A DNA stretch of 64,000 nt from Dysgonomonas hofstadii (GTDB lineage Bacteria > Bacteroidota > Bacteroidia > Bacteroidales > Dysgonomonadaceae): NCBI RefSeq assembly GCF_014196915.1, contig NZ_JACIEP010000001.1, positions 372,001-436,000 on the forward strand, written 5' to 3'. A program made the position numbers and the translations under genes. Under the pieces are notes generated by a model. That model did not search any database, was not told the origin of the DNA, and saw nothing but the letters and a program-made list of their open reading frames with translations. Shown piece after piece: positions 63,142-64,000 of the stretch. The first letter of the stretch is position 1, and every line of letters starts with the position of its first letter.

Positions 63142-64000
63142 ATGGAAAAAAGAAATAGAATTATTTCCTTTAAGGCCTTTCTTTTCTCAAAAAAGACGGT
63201 GCTACTTCCGGTTTTTCTACTCATATTTTGCCAGTTGATACAGGCACAAAGTGGAAAAAACATTGCAGGGATTGTAACTTCCCTCTCAGACAATGAACCT
63301 TTGATTGGGGTGAGTGTCGTACAAAAAGGAACAACAAATGGAACGTTAACCGATATCGATGGAAAGTTTGAATTGACTGTTCCTTCCGATTGTGTACTCG
63401 AAATCAGTTATATTGGTTTTATCCGTCAGGAAATAAATGTAAGGCCCGGAGATACCGACATCCGGATATCCCTGAAAGAGAATTCTCAGGAATTAGAAGA
63501 AGTCGTTGTCATGGGGTATGGTGTTCAGAAAAAGAAACTTATCACCGGCGCTACTGTACAGGTAAAAGGTGATGATATTCAAAGAATGAGCACAGTAAAC
63601 CCACTTACAGCTTTGCAAAGCCAGACTCCAGGCGTTAACATTACCCAGACTTCCGGTATGCCGGGCGAAGGATTCAAAGTCAACATCCGTGGTATAGGAA
63701 CTGTCGGAGATTCCAGCCCCTTAGTGGTTATCGACGGAATAGTAGGAGGTGATATAGGTACGCTCAATCCCGGAGACATAGAGTCGGTGGATGTACTTAA
63801 AGATGCGGCTTCCGCAGCTATCTATGGATCGAGAGCGGCAAATGGCGTTATCCTTATTACGACTAAACAGGGAAGAAGTGGAAAAGCAACAATCTCATAT
63901 GATGGATATTTTGGTGTGCAGAATGTGTATAAAATGCCCGATCTTCTTAACGCGCAGGAATATGCAACAATAATGAACGAAGCCAGATTAATGGACGGAC
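63142..64000 (+). CDS. SusC/RagA-family TonB-dependent transporter, truncated by window edge
   Basis: A start at ATG 63142 gives an open frame to the right edge (286 codons). A signal sequence (KTVLLPVFLLIFCQLIQAQS) precedes a carboxypeptidase-regulatory-like domain (IAGIVTSLSDNEPLIGVSVVQKG), the region LEEVVVMGYGVQKKK, and a complete plug domain (SQTPGVNITQTSGMPGEG to ANGVILITTKQGRSG). The barrel lies beyond the window. It is a second SusC, clearly different from the one at 17-20 kb. Its 143-bp upstream gap contains a 14-codon frame (63061-63105) with an ACAAGG...CCTTGT inverted repeat that could act as a leader. Confidence 0.92.
   Translation, partial: MEKRNRIISFKAFLFSKKTVLLPVFLLIFCQLIQAQSGKNIAGIVTSLSDNEPLIGVSVVQKGTTNGTLTDIDGKFELTVPSDCVLEISYIGFIRQEINVRPGDTDIRISLKENSQELEEVVVMGYGVQKKKLITGATVQVKGDDIQRMSTVNPLTALQSQTPGVNITQTSGMPGEGFKVNIRGIGTVGDSSPLVVIDGIVGGDIGTLNPGDIESVDVLKDAASAAIYGSRAANGVILITTKQGRSGKATISYDGYFGVQNVYKMPDLLNAQEYATIMNEARLMDG

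Overview
The window reads as a chromosomal segment of a Bacteroidota bacterium, most likely order Bacteroidales. The evidence is two SusC/SusD-type loci, many lipoproteins with Bacteroidetes lipoboxes, Bacteroidetes-type promoters (TTTG, about 19-21 bp, TAnnTTTG), the long form of IspG, and small families that I know from Bacteroides, Parabacteroides and Dysgonomonas (DUF3332, DUF3836, DUF4377). A Dysgonomonas-like host is a guess from gene content, not a measurement. There is no rRNA and no CRISPR array, and I see no transposase gene.

Left part (1-12 kb): the tail of an unidentified gene overlaps a GH130-type lipoprotein. After it come a PMCA-type Ca2+ P-type ATPase, ispG, a sialate O-acetylesterase-like enzyme, a DUF3332 lipoprotein, and xerD divergent from an FtsB/DivIC-like gene that is followed by a small membrane protein.

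First polysaccharide utilization locus (11.1-23.6 kb): SusC, SusD, a GH16 laminarinase-like enzyme, a GH3 beta-glucosidase and a GH5 lipoprotein lie on the minus strand. Two hairpin terminators sit inside the run. A divergent membrane-bound one-component regulator (beta-propeller repeats, Y_Y_Y domain, LuxR-like HTH) faces SusC. The enzyme set suggests a beta-glucan such as laminarin or mixed-linkage glucan.

Histidine utilization (23.8-31.5 kb): hutU, two unrecognised genes, ftcD, hutI, fchA and hutH take histidine to glutamate and formimino-/methenyl-THF. The two extra genes encode a secreted protein with a JAMM-like HSH...D pattern and an 86-aa protein. Three intergenic gaps of the operon carry repeats, and the presumed terminator after hutH has a dispersed repeat nested in its loop.

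Middle (32-47.8 kb): a carboxyltransferase whose biotin-domain lysine position is a tyrosine, an S41-like protease, an SGNH-like protein paired with a phosphopantetheinyl transferase, peptidase E, an amidase, enolase, a GH110-like beta-helix enzyme, an FAD/Fe-S D-lactate dehydrogenase-type oxidoreductase and several small secreted proteins. The 1-kb gap at 42.0-43.1 kb holds a GC-rich, hairpin-packed element bounded by direct and inverted repeats. It is the best candidate here for an undescribed non-coding or MITE-like element.

Right part (48-64 kb): a MACPF lipoprotein with three C-terminal lectin-like repeats next to a glycosyltransferase, resembling Bacteroides antimicrobial-toxin plus surface-glycan resistance loci; a small lipoprotein with glnS; a linalool-dehydratase-like membrane protein with a TPR protein; one tRNA-Lys(UUU) with a clear promoter and terminator; then a second carbohydrate locus (GH2, AraC regulator, GH5-like enzyme, SusC) that runs off the right edge.
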